Part shown: positions 5,581 through 6,423 of the stretch, in pieces
Position numbering within the stretch: the first letter of the stretch is position 1
Layout of the letters: each line of letters begins with the position of its first letter
Assembly: GCA_016191565.1 (NCBI GenBank)
Contig: JACPWA010000008.1
Coordinates: forward strand, 1-6,423
Direction: 5' to 3'
From: Simkania negevensis
GTDB lineage: Bacteria; Chlamydiota; Chlamydiia; Chlamydiales; Simkaniaceae
Length of the DNA: 6,423 bases
Program-made: the position numbers and the translations under genes
Notes under the pieces: model-generated
The model's database searches: none
Told to the model about the DNA's origin: nothing
What the model saw: the letters and a program-made list of their open reading frames with translations, nothing else

Positions 5581-5596
5581 TAATGACTTATCATTA
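5581..5596. repeat. Small AT-rich hairpin between convergent genes
   Basis: TAATGA-CTTA-TCATTA is a perfect 6-bp stem with a 4-base loop in the 111-base gap. It lacks GC content and a T tract, so a terminator role is weak. I see nothing else in this gap. Confidence 0.25.
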
Positions 5597-5630
5597 GCAT
5601 GCGTTTTCGTTCTATTGGGCTTAAAACCCT

Positions 5631-6170
5631 TTATTCTAATAATTGACCGAAATCGATTATCTTATCAAAATAGCCTGTATCCAAAACACTTTCTTCCACT
5701 CCATTCACATGAATAAGAATAGGTCGAATAGAGCAAAATTTAGGATTTTTCAATTTTTTCCTCTTTGTTTCCATCTCTTTAATTACCTTTTGATCTATTG
5801 GGTTTTTAGAAAATTTAATCTCACATAGGAAAAGAGCGTTGAATCGCGTTTGGATCATATAATCAATTTGACATCCTGGTTGTTTTACTGTGGGATTCTG
5901 AAAAAAAGAGCCATCCATGATGATTTCCTCTGGGGATAGATTCAATAAACTCCACATGATTTTACGATTATGGGTTACAAGGTTTTCAAATTGTAAACCC
6001 ATGATAGACTCCCACGCAGGAAGGCGTGTTAATATTGCATTTAGAAAAGCTCCTTTTTCAATTTTTATGCGGTTAGGAGCAATGTATTTTAAATAAAATC
6101 GAAGGTAGTTATCGCTTAAGCGGTAAACACTTAGCTTGCTTTCTTGACCACTAGCCTTTGTACACGACAA
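5631..6170 (-). pseudogene. C-terminal fragment of an AAA-ATPase/DUF234 protein (PD-(D/E)xK-like domain only)
   Basis: The open frame from the TTG at 6168-6170 to TAA 5631-5633 gives 179 residues. Residues 9-30 (QESKLSVYRLSDNYLRFYLKYI) begin the conserved C-terminal region of DUF234-type ATP-binding proteins. After it come FENLVTHN (61-68, E62), GCQIDYMI with D103, and LFLCEIKF with E117 and K119. These residues have the D...ExK spacing of the PD-(D/E)xK nuclease fold found at the end of these ATPases. The protein ends VNGVEESVLDTGYFDKIIDFGQLLE. The N-terminal P-loop ATPase, normally about 250-300 residues, is absent: no Walker motif is seen up to 6423. The frame is closed by TAA at 6180-6182, directly after an ATG at 6183-6185 with AGGAG upstream. 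There is no good start for the fragment. The full proteins are often abundant, mobile, defence- or toxin-associated ATPases; that general role is family knowledge, and activity here is unlikely. Confidence 0.75.
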
Positions 6171-6329
6171 AACTTGAGTTTACATAGAACTCCTAATTGT
6201 TTGTGTACTTGAAAAGCATGACAGCACACTCATAAATTGAGAAAAATTTCTAACTAGGGAAAATAGGGAACCGCGAATCAGGAGTAGTGTAGCATTGTTT
6301 CTGTAAATTCGGGCCAGGGGGATCTCTAC

Positions 6330-6344
6330 CTAGGAAAATCCTAG
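6330..6344. repeat. Short palindrome CTAGGA-AAA-TCCTAG
   Basis: A 6-bp perfect stem with a 3-base loop lies 67 bases upstream of the last start codon. GATCTC (6321-6326) and GAGATC (6360-6365) form an outer inverted pair around it. No T tract follows on either strand, so an operator is as likely as a terminator. The function is unknown. Confidence 0.3.
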
Positions 6345-6410
6345 AAAAGAAAAAGGCCTGAGATCAAAATTCTTCTTTTCAAACTCCGTTAGAAAGGAAA
6401 GGAGAAATTT

Positions 6411-6423
6411 ATGATTTCAGACC
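6411..6423 (+). CDS. Start of a plus-strand gene cut by the window edge (MISD...)
   Basis: AAAGGAG (6398-6404) is followed 6 bases later by an ATG at 6411-6413, the same spacing as the gene at 4128. Only four complete codons (M-I-S-D) and one base of the next are visible, so no product can be named. The 240-base gap from the DUF234 fragment shows no clear -35/-10 pair. Confidence 0.55.

Overview
This AT-rich window comes from a member of the Chlamydiae. The evidence is the replication initiator at 2697-4043. From memory it follows the second chlamydial DnaA (the DnaA2 type of Chlamydia) almost block by block, and it shares the chlamydial departure from the usual DnaA box-binding signature. 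The transposase debris, a truncated AAA-ATPase/DUF234 gene and a large palindromic intergenic element point to a repeat-rich, amoeba-symbiont-type (Parachlamydia-related) genome rather than a reduced pathogenic Chlamydia. The genus cannot be fixed from the sequence alone.

Layout, left to right. Positions 49-1752 (minus strand) hold one long frame for a membrane-anchored glycosyltransferase-2-like protein, cut by a single in-frame TGA at 304-306. Both halves look like parts of the same family, and the metal-binding acidic motif of the GT-A fold is missing. A 335-bp imperfect inverted-repeat element (1766-2100), MITE-like in form, begins 13 bases upstream of its start codon. Positions 2101-2696 form a leader region ahead of dnaA. 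It contains several inverted repeats, a possible 33-residue lipoprotein (2405-2506), a 13-bp perfect inverted repeat and a strong Shine-Dalgarno sequence with no start codon after it. dnaA follows on the plus strand. A near-consensus sigma-70-type promoter and a strong RBS then drive a 320-residue low-complexity repeat protein (4128-5090).

The right third is decayed accessory DNA. It has the first 40 codons of an HTH transposase with a TGA at a tryptophan position, running in frame into a small CxxC/CxxC protein. A convergent C-terminal fragment of a DUF234-type ATPase follows. The last 13 bases begin another plus-strand gene (ATG at 6411, good RBS).

Functionally, the only confidently active core gene is dnaA, the replication initiator. 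The repeat protein has its own strong expression signals and could be a secreted protein, but its function is unknown. The other genes show gene decay around dnaA: several frames are interrupted by single in-frame stop codons or truncated, and repeats sit between them.
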